DNA of 64,000 bases from Collimonas fungivorans (GTDB lineage: Bacteria; Pseudomonadota; Gammaproteobacteria; Burkholderiales; Burkholderiaceae_D), in assembly GCF_001584145.1 (NCBI RefSeq), contig NZ_CP013232.1, positions 930,001 to 994,000 on the forward strand. The letters run 5' to 3'. Position numbers and translations under genes: made by a program. Below are positions 1 through 9,697 of the stretch, in pieces. The notes beneath the pieces are model-generated. The model had not been told where the DNA came from and ran no database searches. It saw nothing but the letters and a program-made list of their open reading frames with translations. Position 1 is the stretch's first letter, and each line of letters begins with the position of its first letter.

Positions 1-1447
1 CGATCAGCTTGCGCAGCGCGGTTTCCATGGTGCTCAGGTTATTCAGTTTTTCTGCCGCCATGGCATAGTCGTACAGCAGGTCGGGGTTGTCCGGCTGCGT
101 CTTGAGCGCGGTTTCCAGGACCTTGAACGCTTCTTGCGGGCGGTTGGCTTCGCGCAGCAATTGGGCTTCGACCTGGGTTACCTGGGTTTTTTCACGTTCG
201 CCATTGGTGTCGATCTCGGCCAGCACGCGCCGCGCGCCGTCGAGGTCGCCGCGCTTGGACAGCAACTGGGCGCGGCGCAGCTGGGCATCCAGGTAAGCGT
301 CGCCCGGCTCGACTTGCGCCAGCCATTTCAATGCAGCGTCGGTGTCGTTCCGGTCTGCGGCAATCTGCGCCAGGATCAGCAATGCCTGGGTATTGTCGCG
401 CGCTTCGTCCGGATGTTTGCTCAACTGGTCGATATAGCTGACCAGGTAGCGTTCGGCAGCCTTGGTGTCGCCGATCTGCGCATTCAGCAGGCCCAGCGCG
501 AGCAGGGTGGTGGCGTCCTGCTTGTCGTTCTTGAGCAGGATTTCAAACTGGCTGCGGGCTTTTTCATATTGCTTCTGGTCGATCAGGGTGCGTGCATACG
601 CCACCCGTACTTCACGCGAGCTCGGATATTTCTTGAGGAAATCGGTGAGGATGCGTTCGACTTCGCCGCTATCCGCCGCGACTTGCGCGCTGGTCAGGAT
701 CGCCAGTTCAGAATCGGGTTTCAGGTTCAGCGCAATTTTCGCTTCTTCCTGGGCGCGCACGCTGTTGCCGCCGCTGAAGGCTTGCTGCGCCAGCGCCAGG
801 TGCGCTTCCGACATCGCTGTGTAAGGCGTGACCAGTTGCTCGAGCAAGGTAAACGCGCCGGCCTTGTCCTGCGCCCGCGCCAGCAGGCGCTGGATCTGCA
901 GCATCATGACGCCGCGCGCTTGCGGCGGCGCATCTTGCAGGCGCTTTTCAAGGATGGGCTTGGCTTCCGCCAGGTTATTGCTGAGCATGATGAAGCCGAG
1001 GTAATACTGGGTCGCCTCTTCGGAATCGGGAGCCAGTTCACGCCACAGGCGGATGGCCACCAGCGCTTCGTTGGCTTGTTTGGCGCTCAGCGCCATTTCC
1101 GCCGCGCGCCGGGCCAAGCGCGGATCGCGCGTCTGCTGAGCGGCCCCCAGCAGGGTGACGTAGGCGGATTGCCAGTTGCCGCGCTGGAAAGCGACTTCGG
1201 AACTGAGCACCTTGAACAGGATTTCCTTGGTCAGCGGCACCGCCGGCAGGTGTTCTTCCGGCGGTTTGACTGGCGTTACCCGGGTTGCCAGCTTGCGGCT
1301 TGCGATCTGCTCGGGACTTGCTGCAGGGGTAGCCGCAGAGGGCGTGCCGGCGGCGGCAGCAGGATTTGTGGCATCGTTGCCTGGAGTTATACCGGCGCAA
1401 GCCGACAGCAAGGTAGAGAGCGTTACAATGGCAAGGGTTTTTTTCAA
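1..1447 (-). CDS. TPR-repeat lipoprotein, C-terminus beyond the window
   Basis: Reading on the minus strand from a TTG at 1447 gives a protein opening MKKTLAIVTLSTLLSACAG, a lipoprotein signal peptide with lipobox L-S-A-C. A low-complexity Ala/Pro/Thr linker follows, then helical repeats of TPR type (for example around ALLALGLLNAQIGDTKAAERY) to the window edge. About 480 residues are visible and the end is cut off. The start is chosen because the signal peptide begins there and AGGA lies 8 nt upstream; another in-frame TTG lies nine codons earlier. The gene is divergent from mutM. Such proteins are outer-membrane or periplasmic scaffolds; the exact role is not determinable. A plus-strand frame over the same bases encodes nothing recognisable. 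Confidence 0.85.
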   Translation of the reverse strand, partial: MKKTLAIVTLSTLLSACAGITPGNDATNPAAAAGTPSAATPAASPEQIASRKLATRVTPVKPPEEHLPAVPLTKEILFKVLSSEVAFQRGNWQSAYVTLLGAAQQTRDPRLARRAAEMALSAKQANEALVAIRLWRELAPDSEEATQYYLGFIMLSNNLAEAKPILEKRLQDAPPQARGVMMLQIQRLLARAQDKAGAFTLLEQLVTPYTAMSEAHLALAQQAFSGGNSVRAQEEAKIALNLKPDSELAILTSAQVAADSGEVERILTDFLKKYPSSREVRVAYARTLIDQKQYEKARSQFEILLKNDKQDATTLLALGLLNAQIGDTKAAERYLVSYIDQLSKHPDEARDNTQALLILAQIAADRNDTDAALKWLAQVEPGDAYLDAQLRRAQLLSKRGDLDGARRVLAEIDTNGEREKTQVTQVEAQLLREANRPQEAFKVLETALKTQPDNPDLLYDYAMAAEKLNNLSTMETALRKLI

Positions 1448-1534
1448 GGGATATATCCTGGCTTTCAAAGGTAATCTTGATTTTACGCCCAACCAGAGAG
1501 CAATGCGCAGTGGCGGCCTCTGGATTTGTTTCAA

Positions 1535-1554
1535 AAAGTACATAGAAAGTACAT
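1535..1554. promoter_or_regulatory. Tandem AAAGTACAT direct repeat in the TPR/mutM divergent region
   Basis: The nonamer AAAGTACAT occurs twice, at 1535-1543 and 1546-1554, start to start 11 bp apart (about one helical turn). It lies in the 159-bp space between the divergent TPR lipoprotein and mutM. This spacing would suit a DNA-binding protein, but no regulator is known for it and no promoter hexamers were convincing. Confidence 0.3.
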
Positions 1555-1606
1555 TAGCCGATTATGCCATTCCATTCCGGACGCGCTGTTCCAACGATGC
1601 CTGACG

Positions 1607-2428
1607 ATGCCAGAATTACCTGAAGTCGAAGTGACCCGCCGCGGCGTTGCGCCGCATCTCGACGGCCGCATCGTGACGGCCGTCACCTTTCGCCACCGCG
1701 GCCTGCGCTGGCCGTTCCCGCTCGACCTGCCGGCGCTGCTGGTGGGCCGCGAGGTGCGCGGCACCGGCCGCCGCGGCAAATACCTGCTGCTGCGTTTCGA
1801 CCATGGCACCGTGATCATCCACCTCGGGATGTCGGGCCACCTGCGCATCCTGGAGCTCGGTGTCGAGCCGCAAAAGCATGATCATTTCGACCTGGTGGTT
1901 GGCCGCCAGCTGCTGCGGCTGACCGATCCGCGACGTTTCGGCGCAGTGCTCTGGCATGCCGATGCCGACGGCCCGGTGGAGCAGCATGTGCTGCTGGCCG
2001 GGCTTGGCCTGGAGCCGCTGGAAGATGTTTTTTCGGCGCAGATCCTTTACCGGCAGACGCGCAACCGCAGTGCGCCGATCAAGCAAGTGCTGCTGGCCGG
2101 CGACATCGTGGTCGGGGTCGGCAATATCTATGCTTCGGAAAGCCTGTTCCGCGCCGGCATCAATCCGAAAACCCCGGCCCACCGCATCAGCCTGGCCCGT
2201 TATGAACGGCTGGTTGATGCCATTCGGATAATTTTAGCGGCTGCAATTGACAAGGGCGGCAGCACTTTGCGCGATTTTATTGGTGCCGATGGCCAATCTG
2301 GCTACTTCCAACAGAGTTATTTCGTCTATGATCGTGCTGGGTTGCCGTGTAGAAATTGTGGCACCCTGATTACGCAGATCAAACAGGGGCAGCGTTCGAC
2401 GTTTTATTGTAAAAAATGTCAGAAATAA
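1607..2428 (+). CDS. mutM: Formamidopyrimidine-DNA glycosylase (Fpg/MutM)
   Basis: Bifunctional glycosylase/AP lyase that removes 8-oxoguanine and formamidopyrimidines from DNA. The start at 1607 gives the invariant N-terminus M-PELPEVE, in which Pro2 becomes the catalytic N-terminal residue after Met removal; a longer frame reaches 1526 but would bury Pro2. The C-terminal zinc finger is present as CRNCG...FYCKKCQ (C-X2-C-X16-C-X2-C). Length is 273 aa against about 270 for the family. The reading frame ends inside the start region of the dynamin-like gene, and mutY follows, so three genes probably share one transcript. MutM and MutY together form the GO system against oxidised guanine. Confidence 0.96.
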   Translation: MPELPEVEVTRRGVAPHLDGRIVTAVTFRHRGLRWPFPLDLPALLVGREVRGTGRRGKYLLLRFDHGTVIIHLGMSGHLRILELGVEPQKHDHFDLVVGRQLLRLTDPRRFGAVLWHADADGPVEQHVLLAGLGLEPLEDVFSAQILYRQTRNRSAPIKQVLLAGDIVVGVGNIYASESLFRAGINPKTPAHRISLARYERLVDAIRIILAAAIDKGGSTLRDFIGADGQSGYFQQSYFVYDRAGLPCRNCGTLITQIKQGQRSTFYCKKCQK

Positions 2429-4395
2429 TATTAGAGAACATAGGCGAGAGAGAGATAGTGAGCAACCTAGTCCAAAAATTCCAGGAATACAGTGAGTGGC
2501 GCACTGGCGTGGCCGGCGCATTGCGGCGTTACCAGACATGGGCCAGCGCCTCGAAATTGTCGGACGTGGCCAGCGAGCAGCGCATCAGCCGAGCTTTGGC
2601 GCGCCTGACCGACGACAAATTGTCGATCGCGTTTGTGGCGGAATTTTCGCGCGGCAAATCGGAACTGATCAACGCCATCTTTTTCGCCGACTACGGCCAG
2701 CGCATCCTGCCGTCGGCCGCCGGCCGCACCACCATGTGTCCGACCGAGCTGCTGTACGACGCGTCTTTCCCGTCCTGCATCCGCCTGCTGCCGATAGAAA
2801 CCCGGGCCGAATCGCAATCGACCAGCGACTACAAGGGCGCGCACCACGTCTGGACCGTGCTGCCGCTGGATATCTCCTCCACCGACGGTATGCTGGAGGC
2901 GTTCAAGCAGGTCAGCCTGACCAAGTGGGTGCCGGTGGAAGAAGCCAAGAGCTACGGCCTGTACGACGAAGACGATCCGGACGCGGCCCTGGCGATTGAC
3001 GTGTTGGGACGGGTCGAGATTTCCCAATGGCGCCATGCCATCGTCAACTTCCCGCATCCCTTGCTGAAAGAAGGACTGGTGATCATCGACACGCCGGGCC
3101 TGAACGCGATCGGCACCGAGCCGGAACTGACGCTCAACCTGATTCCCAACGCCCATGCGGTGCTGTTCATCCTGGCGGCGGACACCGGCGTCACCAAGAG
3201 CGACATCGACGTCTGGCGCCATCACATCGGCAGCGGCGCCGGCCGCATGGTGGTGCTCAACAAGATCGACAGCATGTGGGACGAGCTGCGCTCGCCGTTC
3301 GAAGTCGAGCAGCAGATCAGCAAGCAGGTCTCGAGCGTGGCGCATACGCTGGGCTTGTCGGAAGCGCAGGTATATCCGGTTTCAGCCCAGAAAGGCCTGG
3401 TCGGCAAGATCAACGGCGAGCCGGAACTGCTGAAGAAAAGCCGATTGCCAGCCCTGGAAAACGCCTTGTCGCGCGAACTGATCCCGGCCAAGCGCGACAT
3501 CATCCGCTCGCAGCTGATCGGCGACATCCATGATTTGACTGTCACCAAGCAAGCCCTGATGTCGGCGCATATCCGCAGCGTGGTCGAACAGTTGCTGGAG
3601 CTGAAGAGCTTGCGCGGCAAGAATACCTCCATCATCAGCCACATGATGAAGCGCATCGATATCGAGAAAAAGGAATTCGACGAAAGCCTGCTCAAGCTGC
3701 AAGGCACGCGCATGGTGTTTGCGCGCCTGTCGGCCGGAGTCTTCACTACGCTTGGCATGGGTTTGCTGAAAGAAGAAATCCGCAAGACGCGCGAGACCAT
3801 GGAAGGCAGCATGTTCACCGCCGGCTTCCGCCATGCGGTCAAGGAATTCTTCGACAAGTCGCAGGAAAACCTGATGCTGTCCGGCCAGAAGACCGATGAA
3901 ATCTCTGAAATGATGACCATCATGTACCGCAAGTTCTCGACCGAACACGGCCTGGCGCTGTCGACGCCGATGCCGTTCTCGCTGGACAAGTACCGCAACG
4001 AAATCAAGGTGATCGAAACCGCTTATCATCGCCAGTTCGGCACGGTAACGCTGGTGAAAACCAGCCAGGTAGTGCTGATGCAGAAATTCTTCGATTCGAT
4101 CGCCTCGCGCGTCAAGCAGAGTTTCCTGCAGGCCAACCGCGACGTCGACGCCTGGCTCAAGGTGGTGATGGCGCCGCTGGAAGAACAGATCCGCGCCCAC
4201 AAGTCGCAGCTCAAGCAGCGCACCGATTCGATCGAGCGCGTGCATGTGGCGATCGACAGCCTGGAAGAAAAAATCCAGTCGGTGGAAATGCTGCAGAACG
4301 AATTGACGGCGCAAAGAAATACGCTGGTGGCGCTGGAAGCCGATTTGAGGAATGCATTGGGCTCGGAAATGGCCCCCATGAAAGTTGCGGTATAG
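2416..4395 (+). CDS. Dynamin-family large GTPase
   Basis: A 659-aa predicted bacterial dynamin-like protein. The GTPase motifs are in order: G1 SRGKS near residues 78-82, G3 DTPGLN near 225, G4 NKID near 281. The C-terminal half is helical and coiled-coil-like, with a short hydrophobic patch near residue 440 ([14 protein letters not shown]). The start codon at 2416 overlaps the last 13 bp of mutM; an in-frame GTG at 2458 is an alternative start. The stop is directly followed by the mutY ATG with no gap, which suggests translational coupling. Bacterial dynamins remodel or protect membranes; why this one lies between two DNA-repair glycosylases is not evident from the sequence. Confidence 0.88.
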   Translation: MSEIILENIGEREIVSNLVQKFQEYSEWRTGVAGALRRYQTWASASKLSDVASEQRISRALARLTDDKLSIAFVAEFSRGKSELINAIFFADYGQRILPSAAGRTTMCPTELLYDASFPSCIRLLPIETRAESQSTSDYKGAHHVWTVLPLDISSTDGMLEAFKQVSLTKWVPVEEAKSYGLYDEDDPDAALAIDVLGRVEISQWRHAIVNFPHPLLKEGLVIIDTPGLNAIGTEPELTLNLIPNAHAVLFILAADTGVTKSDIDVWRHHIGSGAGRMVVLNKIDSMWDELRSPFEVEQQISKQVSSVAHTLGLSEAQVYPVSAQKGLVGKINGEPELLKKSRLPALENALSRELIPAKRDIIRSQLIGDIHDLTVTKQALMSAHIRSVVEQLLELKSLRGKNTSIISHMMKRIDIEKKEFDESLLKLQGTRMVFARLSAGVFTTLGMGLLKEEIRKTRETMEGSMFTAGFRHAVKEFFDKSQENLMLSGQKTDEISEMMTIMYRKFSTEHGLALSTPMPFSLDKYRNEIKVIETAYHRQFGTVTLVKTSQVVLMQKFFDSIASRVKQSFLQANRDVDAWLKVVMAPLEEQIRAHKSQLKQRTDSIERVHVAIDSLEEKIQSVEMLQNELTAQRNTLVALEADLRNALGSEMAPMKVAV

Positions 4396-5520
4396 ATGAA
4401 ACGTGTAGTTATCGACAGTAGCAGCGAAGCGGCCGGCCAGTTTGCCGACCCGTCTTTTTCGGCAGCGGTGATCGGGTGGCAGAAGCAGCATGGCCGCCAC
4501 GCCTTGCCGTGGCAGCAGACGCGCGACGCCTACCGCGTCTGGCTGTCCGAAATCATGCTGCAGCAGACCCAGGTGGCTGCCGTGATTCCCTATTACCAGC
4601 GCTTCCTTTCGAGTTTCCCCGATGTGCAGGCGCTGGCAGCGGCGCCCAGCGAAGAGGTGATGGCGCACTGGAGCGGGCTGGGTTATTACACGCGGGCGCG
4701 CAACCTGCATCGCTGTGCGCAACGGGTAGTGGCTGAACATGGCGGGATCTTTCCGCGCGATCCGCTGCTGCTGCAAGACTTGCCCGGCATCGGCCGTTCC
4801 ACCGCGGCCGCCATCGCCGCATTTTCCTACGGCGTGCAAGCCGCCATCTTGGACGGCAACGTCAAGCGCGTGTTTGCCAGGGTGTTCGGCATCGACGGCT
4901 ATCCCGGCGCCAAGCCTGTCGAAGATGCGATGTGGCGCCGTGCCGTGGCCTTGTTGCCGGAACAGGGAGTGGAGTCGTACACCCAAGGCCTGATGGACCT
5001 GGGTGCGACGCTCTGCACACGCAGCAAACCGTCCTGCCAGACTTGTCCGCTGGCGCCGCGCTGCGCCGCGCTGGCGACCGACCGGGTCGGCCAGTTGCCT
5101 GTGCGTAAACCGAAAAAAGCGATTCCCGAAAAACATACCGGCATGCTGGTGATTGTCGACCGGCGCCAGGTTTTGCTGGAACAGCGTCCCGACAGCGGCA
5201 TCTGGGGCGGCTTGCTGTCGTTGCCGGAAATTGCGCCGGGAATTTTGTCGAAAGCCGATTTCGATACTGCTTTAAATCGCGCTGCCGCAGCTTTCGGCAC
5301 TGTCGCGTCGTACGAGCCGCTGCAGCCGTTCACCCATGTCTTCACGCATTTCAAACTTCAGATATCGCCGTTCCAGATTGCGCTCGAACGGCGGCTTGAC
5401 GGCGTTGCCCAGGCCAATTACGTTTGGTATCCGGTTGAAAAGCTGGCAAACGCGCCGCTGCCGGCGCCGGTCAAGAAATTGCTGCTGGAAGTATTCCGCG
5501 AAGCGGACCTGTTCGCCTAG
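4396..5520 (+). CDS. mutY: Adenine DNA glycosylase MutY
   Basis: Removes adenine mispaired with 8-oxoguanine. The 374-aa product has the helix-hairpin-helix and Gly/Pro-Asp region LPGIGRSTAAAI (about 129-140), the catalytic Glu in SEIMLQQTQV (E52), the catalytic Asp in ILDGNVKRV (D153), and the 4Fe-4S cluster cysteines C207, C214, C217 and C223 (C-X6-C-X2-C-X5-C). The C-terminal 130 residues form the Nudix-like domain that recognises 8-oxoG (LLEQRPDSGIWGGLLSLPE). The ATG at 4396 abuts the stop of the dynamin gene. It converges on the LON-domain gene with 9 bp between the stops. Confidence 0.97.
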   Translation: MKRVVIDSSSEAAGQFADPSFSAAVIGWQKQHGRHALPWQQTRDAYRVWLSEIMLQQTQVAAVIPYYQRFLSSFPDVQALAAAPSEEVMAHWSGLGYYTRARNLHRCAQRVVAEHGGIFPRDPLLLQDLPGIGRSTAAAIAAFSYGVQAAILDGNVKRVFARVFGIDGYPGAKPVEDAMWRRAVALLPEQGVESYTQGLMDLGATLCTRSKPSCQTCPLAPRCAALATDRVGQLPVRKPKKAIPEKHTGMLVIVDRRQVLLEQRPDSGIWGGLLSLPEIAPGILSKADFDTALNRAAAAFGTVASYEPLQPFTHVFTHFKLQISPFQIALERRLDGVAQANYVWYPVEKLANAPLPAPVKKLLLEVFREADLFA

Positions 5521-5529
5521 CAGGCCCTA

Positions 5530-6156
5530 TCAGATGATGTTGTGCTGTAGCAGGTATTGATGGACTATGCCCAGCCGTTCGCGGCCGTCGGTCAGCTCAA
5601 GTAGTTTCTGTCGTGCTTTCAAGGGGATCGGCAGGATTTCGCACCAGCGGTTGGCGACCCAGCCGGCATTGTCGAATTGCAGCGGCAGCGCAAACGGGCT
5701 GGCGAAATTCTCGCCGTGTGCGCTGCGGCCTTTCTTGTTGATATCGTCGATCACCAGTTTCAGCGTGCCGGCGCATTGCAGATGGGTTGCGTCAGGCGGT
5801 GTCGCCGGATCGGCCTCGATCAGCGTTACCTGGGCCTCCAGGCGCTGGTCGGCAAGCACGCGCTGCTGCACGATGCGGAAGCGCTGGCTGCCTTCGGTGC
5901 GCAGCATCATCACTCCCAGGTCCTGCATGTCCCACTCGATGATCCTGGTCAGGCAGCCTACACTCTCAGGTTCGGCGGCATTGCCGACTTCCTTGCCCGA
6001 TTTGATCAGCACCACGCCGAACGGCTGCTCGCTCCGCATGCATTCGCGCAGCATGTCGAGGTAGCGTGTTTCAAATACCTTGAGCGGCAGCACGCCGCCG
6101 GGGAACAGCACTGCGTTGAGCGGGAACAGCGGTATCCAGGAATTATTTTCGGGCAT
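5530..6156 (-). CDS. LON substrate-binding-domain protein (no protease domain)
   Basis: A 208-aa protein that resembles only the N-terminal LON/PUA-like domain of Lon protease: IPLFPLNAVLFPGGVLPLKVFE at the start (read as two pieces, IPLFPLNAVLFPGG and VLPLKVFE), then ETRYLDML and the GVVLI strand. There is no AAA+ module and no Ser-Lys protease dyad. Stand-alone LON-domain proteins are common in proteobacteria and their function is unknown. The gene lies 52 bp downstream of rapZ in the same direction, so it may be the last gene of the ptsN-hprK-rapZ run. Confidence 0.85.
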   Translation of the reverse strand: MPENNSWIPLFPLNAVLFPGGVLPLKVFETRYLDMLRECMRSEQPFGVVLIKSGKEVGNAAEPESVGCLTRIIEWDMQDLGVMMLRTEGSQRFRIVQQRVLADQRLEAQVTLIEADPATPPDATHLQCAGTLKLVIDDINKKGRSAHGENFASPFALPLQFDNAGWVANRWCEILPIPLKARQKLLELTDGRERLGIVHQYLLQHNII

Positions 6157-6208
6157 AGGGTGACGTCAACTGCGGAGGAGGTGGGCTGCGGATGGGGTCA
6201 GCTAGGCG

Positions 6209-7090
6209 CTAATTGTCGCCGGCGCGCCTGGCCAGTTCGCGGTGGCGCCGCACCACGCGTTCCGATACCCGGAAATATTCCGCCAGCTGCTCCACCATGT
6301 AGACCGAGCGATGCTGGCCGCCGGTGCAGCCGATCGCTACCGTCAGGTAGCTGCGGTTGTCGTCCTTGAACGAGGGCAGCCATTTTTCGACAAAATTGCG
6401 GATGTCGCCCAGCAGGTCGCCGACCTTGGGCAGGGCTTCCAGGAAGTCGATTACCGGCTGGTCGCAGCCGGTCAGCGGACGCAGTTTGGCGTCGTAATGC
6501 GGATTCGGCAACATGCGCACGTCGAACACCAGGTCGGCGTCCAGCGGCACGCCGCGCTTGAACGCGAACGATTCGAACAGCAAGGTCAGCGGCGCCGGTT
6601 CGGTATCGACCAGTTCCTTGATCCAGCTGCGCAAGCGGTTGGCGCTCATGTTCGACGTGTCTATGGTGTGGCCGATGCTCTCGATCTCGGCCAGCATCTC
6701 GCGTTCGTTCAGGATGCACTCGGTCAGGGTCAGGCGGTCGGCCGGATTCTGGCCGGGGCGCAGGCGGTGCGACAGCGGATGGCTGCGGCGGGTCTCGGAG
6801 AAGCGGGCGATCAGCGATTCGGTCTGGGCGGTCAGGAAGAATACCTTGACGTCGTGCCCTTCGGCTTTCAATTGCTGGATATCGGAGGGCAGGCCGGCCA
6901 GCGAATCGGCGCTGCGGGCGTCGGTGGCTACCGCCAGCATTTGCGCGCCTTCATCGAGGCGGGTGGCGACCAGGCCGCGCAGCAGGATAGGCGGCAGGTT
7001 GTCGACGCAAAAATAACCCGCATCTTCGAGCACGCGAAGAGCGACCGATTTGCCGGAACCGGAAATGCCGGTGATGAGGATAATACGCAT
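6209..7090 (-). CDS. rapZ: RNase adapter / nucleotide-binding protein RapZ
   Basis: RapZ (YhbJ/YvcJ family) binds GTP/ATP and, in enterobacteria, targets the sRNA GlmZ to RNase E to control glucosamine-6-phosphate synthase. The 293-aa product has an N-terminal Walker A GISGSGKS (residues 8-15) and the C-terminal family signature [14 protein letters not shown]. Length matches the family. It lies downstream of hprK (53 bp), the usual order in betaproteobacteria, linking PTS regulation with cell-envelope precursor supply. Whether a GlmZ-type sRNA exists in this organism cannot be judged here. Confidence 0.95.
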   Translation of the reverse strand: MRIILITGISGSGKSVALRVLEDAGYFCVDNLPPILLRGLVATRLDEGAQMLAVATDARSADSLAGLPSDIQQLKAEGHDVKVFFLTAQTESLIARFSETRRSHPLSHRLRPGQNPADRLTLTECILNEREMLAEIESIGHTIDTSNMSANRLRSWIKELVDTEPAPLTLLFESFAFKRGVPLDADLVFDVRMLPNPHYDAKLRPLTGCDQPVIDFLEALPKVGDLLGDIRNFVEKWLPSFKDDNRSYLTVAIGCTGGQHRSVYMVEQLAEYFRVSERVVRRHRELARRAGDN

Positions 7091-7143
7091 TAGCGAATGA
7101 TACCGTAAGTCGGGGTTTTTATCGGAAGCCCGGCAAACGGATG

Positions 7144-8091
7144 TCAGAGATCGCTGTCGCTGTCCATCGCAATACGCTGGCGGGCGATGAAATCCTTGAG
7201 CGTGTCGATGCCGCGCAACTGCAGGATGGTGTTGCGCACCGCGGCTTCCAGCAGCACCGCGATATTGCGGCCGGCGGCTACCGGGATGATGACTTTGCGG
7301 ATCGCCAGGCCCAGCACTTCCTGGGTGTGGGCGTCGAGCGGCAGGCGCTCGTAGTTTTCTTCCAGCGTGGCGCGCCGCACCAGGTGCACGATCAGCTTGA
7401 GGCGCATTTTGCGGCGCACCGCGGTTTCGCCGAAGATGGTCTTGATGTCGAGCAGGCCCAGGCCGCGCACTTCCAGCAGGTTTTGCAGCAGGTGCGGGCA
7501 GCGGCCCTCGATCATGTTGGGCGCGATGCGGGCAAACTCGACCGCATCGTCGGCCACCAGGCCGTGGCTGCGCGAGATCAGTTCCAGCCCGAGTTCGCTT
7601 TTGCCGAGCCCGGATTCGCCGGTGATCAGCACGCCGACTCCCAGCACATCCATGAACACGCCGTGCATGGTGATCCGTTGCGCCAGTTTTTTCGACAGGT
7701 AGACACGCAGGTAATCGATCACCTGCGCGGCCGGCAGCGGCGTCGAAAACAGCGGAATGTTCTTTTCATCGCAGATTTCGAGGATGTCCGGCGGCGTCGC
7801 CAGTCCTTGCGCGATGATGAAGGCCGGCGGCGCGCCGGCCACCAGTTCAGCGGTCTGGTAGACCCGCGAAGTGGCCGAGAGGCGCTGGTAGTATTCGGTT
7901 TCCTGGTGGCCGAAGACCTGGATCCGGCCCGGATGGATCAGGTTCAGGTGGCCTACCTGGTCGGCGGCCGAAGCCGCATCGCCGGAAATCAGCCGCTCGC
8001 CGCCGGGAAAACCGGCAAACCAGCCCAGCTGCAGCGATTCGCGGTTTTCGTCGTACAGCTGCTGAATCGAGAGGGGCGTGGAAACTGGCAT
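7144..8091 (-). CDS. hprK: HPr kinase/phosphorylase
   Basis: Phosphorylates and dephosphorylates the regulatory serine of HPr. The 315-aa product has the N-terminal DRTGG-like domain, then the kinase P-loop GESGLGKS (about 158-165) followed by the HprK signature near [12 protein letters not shown] and [10 protein letters not shown]. It is the middle gene of ptsN-hprK-rapZ. In betaproteobacteria this kinase belongs to a regulatory PTS that often lacks sugar permeases; HPr and enzyme I are not in this window. Confidence 0.96.
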   Translation of the reverse strand: MPVSTPLSIQQLYDENRESLQLGWFAGFPGGERLISGDAASAADQVGHLNLIHPGRIQVFGHQETEYYQRLSATSRVYQTAELVAGAPPAFIIAQGLATPPDILEICDEKNIPLFSTPLPAAQVIDYLRVYLSKKLAQRITMHGVFMDVLGVGVLITGESGLGKSELGLELISRSHGLVADDAVEFARIAPNMIEGRCPHLLQNLLEVRGLGLLDIKTIFGETAVRRKMRLKLIVHLVRRATLEENYERLPLDAHTQEVLGLAIRKVIIPVAAGRNIAVLLEAAVRNTILQLRGIDTLKDFIARQRIAMDSDSDL

Positions 8092-8165
8092 GGTCGGCGT
8101 CTGACGTGGTTGGTGGGTTAGATCGCCCGGAGGGCGACTCAGACAGGATGATGTCTTATTCTAAA

Positions 8166-8642
8166 TTATGTCGCATTTTCCGTGCCCATGGGCTGCCAGG
8201 CCACAATGTGCGCGTGCACCGATGCCGGATCGGGATCGCTGCTGAGGAGGGCGCGGAAGGCGTCGCTGGAAAACATCTCGGCGATTTCCGACAGGATTTC
8301 CAGGTGCTGCTGGGTGACGTTGTCAGGAATCAGCAGGAATACCAGCAACCTGACAGGTTCGCCGTCCGGCGATTCAAACGGAATCGGTTCGGCCAGGCGC
8401 ACAAAGGCAGCCAGCGGCGCTTTCAACCCTTTGACACGGCCATGCGGCACGGCGACGCCGTGGCCGAGACCGGTGGAACCCAGGCGTTCGCGCGCAAACA
8501 GGTTGTCGGAGACGGTAGAGCGGGCAATGCCGCAATTGTTTTCGAAGAGTAAACCGGCTTGTTCGAAGGCGCGTTTTTTACTGGAGACTTCCAGATCCAG
8601 CGCTACATTTTGTGCAGGCAGGATTTTTGCAAGATTAGTCAT
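8166..8642 (-). CDS. ptsN: PTS IIA-Ntr-like regulatory protein
   Basis: EIIA of the nitrogen-related phosphotransferase system, a phosphoryl acceptor that regulates potassium transport and other targets. The 158-aa product has the conserved phospho-acceptor motif GHGVAVPHG, with the active His near residue 67. The start is taken at 8642 (MTNLAKILPAQ), since the frame extends only eight further codons upstream to a weak codon; no strong ribosome binding site is visible for either. It is first in the ptsN-hprK-rapZ series. The rpoN and hpf genes that usually precede it are absent: the next gene upstream is pagP, 291 bp away. Confidence 0.93.
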   Translation of the reverse strand: MTNLAKILPAQNVALDLEVSSKKRAFEQAGLLFENNCGIARSTVSDNLFARERLGSTGLGHGVAVPHGRVKGLKAPLAAFVRLAEPIPFESPDGEPVRLLVFLLIPDNVTQQHLEILSEIAEMFSSDAFRALLSSDPDPASVHAHIVAWQPMGTENAT

Positions 8643-8933
8643 AATACAAATTGGTATGCGGCACAATACGGGTGGTTGTGTCTAAGTCATAGTAAGCCAC
8701 CACTAATATAGCCGCAGCATTTCGGAAACATGCCAATTTCGGGTCTGAACGCTGCTGGCCGCCTAGCGCGGCCGCAACTGTTATGGCTGTTATGACAGCG
8801 TCTCCCCGATTTTGGCCCAAGTCAGCGTAGCCCGGGCTACGGTCTTAATGGCACCCAACCCGGATTATAGACTTGATTCAGGTCAACAACACCAACTTGC
8901 GGTCATGGTCTTGCCTGGACCGGATTACGCCTT
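8643..8933. other. Intergenic space between pagP and ptsN, no gene seen
   Basis: These 291 bp lie between two minus-strand genes. Short open frames exist on both strands but none has a ribosome binding site or recognisable product. The region presumably carries the ptsN promoter. No hpf remnant is visible. Confidence 0.5.
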
Positions 8934-9545
8934 TTACTTAACTTCGAAGCGTGCAAATATCAGCCAGACATCGCCGTTGCCTTTATTCTGCGACAGGCGA
9001 GGCACGTAAGATCCCATCAATTTGGCCCCCTTGACGCCCAGTGATACCACCGGCAGGGCTATCGGGAACGGGAAGCCGCCGAAATAATCCTGGCGGCTCA
9101 TCAGCATGGCGGTGTAGCCGGCGCCGACTTCGACCGGGGTCTTGGGCACGTTCCAGATCCATTCATAGGCATAACCGGCCATGATTTGCGGCTTGCGGTG
9201 AGAGTCGCGGATGGCGAACAGGTATAGCGATTCGTCATTGCCGTCGGCGTTGCGGATGGTGCGGCCGCCGCCCAGGCCCCAGGCTTTTTCATTCAGCTCC
9301 CGGAGCTTTTCTTCGGTATAAGTACGGCGGCCATGGTAGGCGTAGCCCGACAGATACACTTCCATATCGCCATTGTTGGCGATATTACTCAGCCGGTCCT
9401 GGGTTTGGGTGAGGGTTTTGCTGAACCAGCCGGTGGTGTCCGGGGTTTCCTGCGCCTGGACTGGGGCAGCCATGGCGACCAGTGCGGTCATGCAGGTGAG
9501 CAATGCGATCCGCTTGAGCGCGGAAAAACGATAAAAAGTTGTCAT
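8934..9545 (-). CDS. pagP: Lipid A palmitoyltransferase PagP
   Basis: Outer-membrane enzyme that moves a palmitoyl chain from phospholipid to lipid A, giving resistance to cationic antimicrobial peptides. The product is about 203 aa, with a signal peptide ending near PVQAQE and the mature barrel carrying the three residues needed in enterobacterial PagP: His in YLSGYAYHGRRTY and Asp-Ser in FAIRDSHRKP, followed by IMAGYAYEWIW. The start is set at the ATG at 9545; a TTG two codons upstream sits closer to the AAAGGA motif and is a real alternative. No PhoPQ-type operator was recognised. It is flanked by ptsN and queF, all on the minus strand. Confidence 0.88.
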   Translation of the reverse strand: MTTFYRFSALKRIALLTCMTALVAMAAPVQAQETPDTTGWFSKTLTQTQDRLSNIANNGDMEVYLSGYAYHGRRTYTEEKLRELNEKAWGLGGGRTIRNADGNDESLYLFAIRDSHRKPQIMAGYAYEWIWNVPKTPVEVGAGYTAMLMSRQDYFGGFPFPIALPVVSLGVKGAKLMGSYVPRLSQNKGNGDVWLIFARFEVK

Positions 9546-9697
9546 AAACAAAAGAATCCTTTACGGCGAGGTCGTACGGTAGACGTTGATCCCCTGGACG
9601 TCAATATTCCCGACCCAATTATTGTTATTTAGTTATTAAAATGCTGTCTTTTTGCTACGCTTTGTAGCTAATCGTAAAATCTGTAGCAAATCGTAAG

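Noticed and set aside
134..1474. 446-codon plus-strand frame
   Set aside because: It is antisense to the TPR lipoprotein, has no domain or ribosome site, and is explained by codon bias in GC-rich DNA.
3382..5136. 584-codon minus-strand frame
   Set aside because: It spans the 3' half of the dynamin gene and most of mutY on the opposite strand and is rich in Gln/His/Arg, the usual composition of a shadow frame.
9546..9697. Possible preQ1 riboswitch near queF
   Set aside because: This is downstream of queF, and the 98 bp upstream of its start show no preQ1 aptamer-like pseudoknot sequence.
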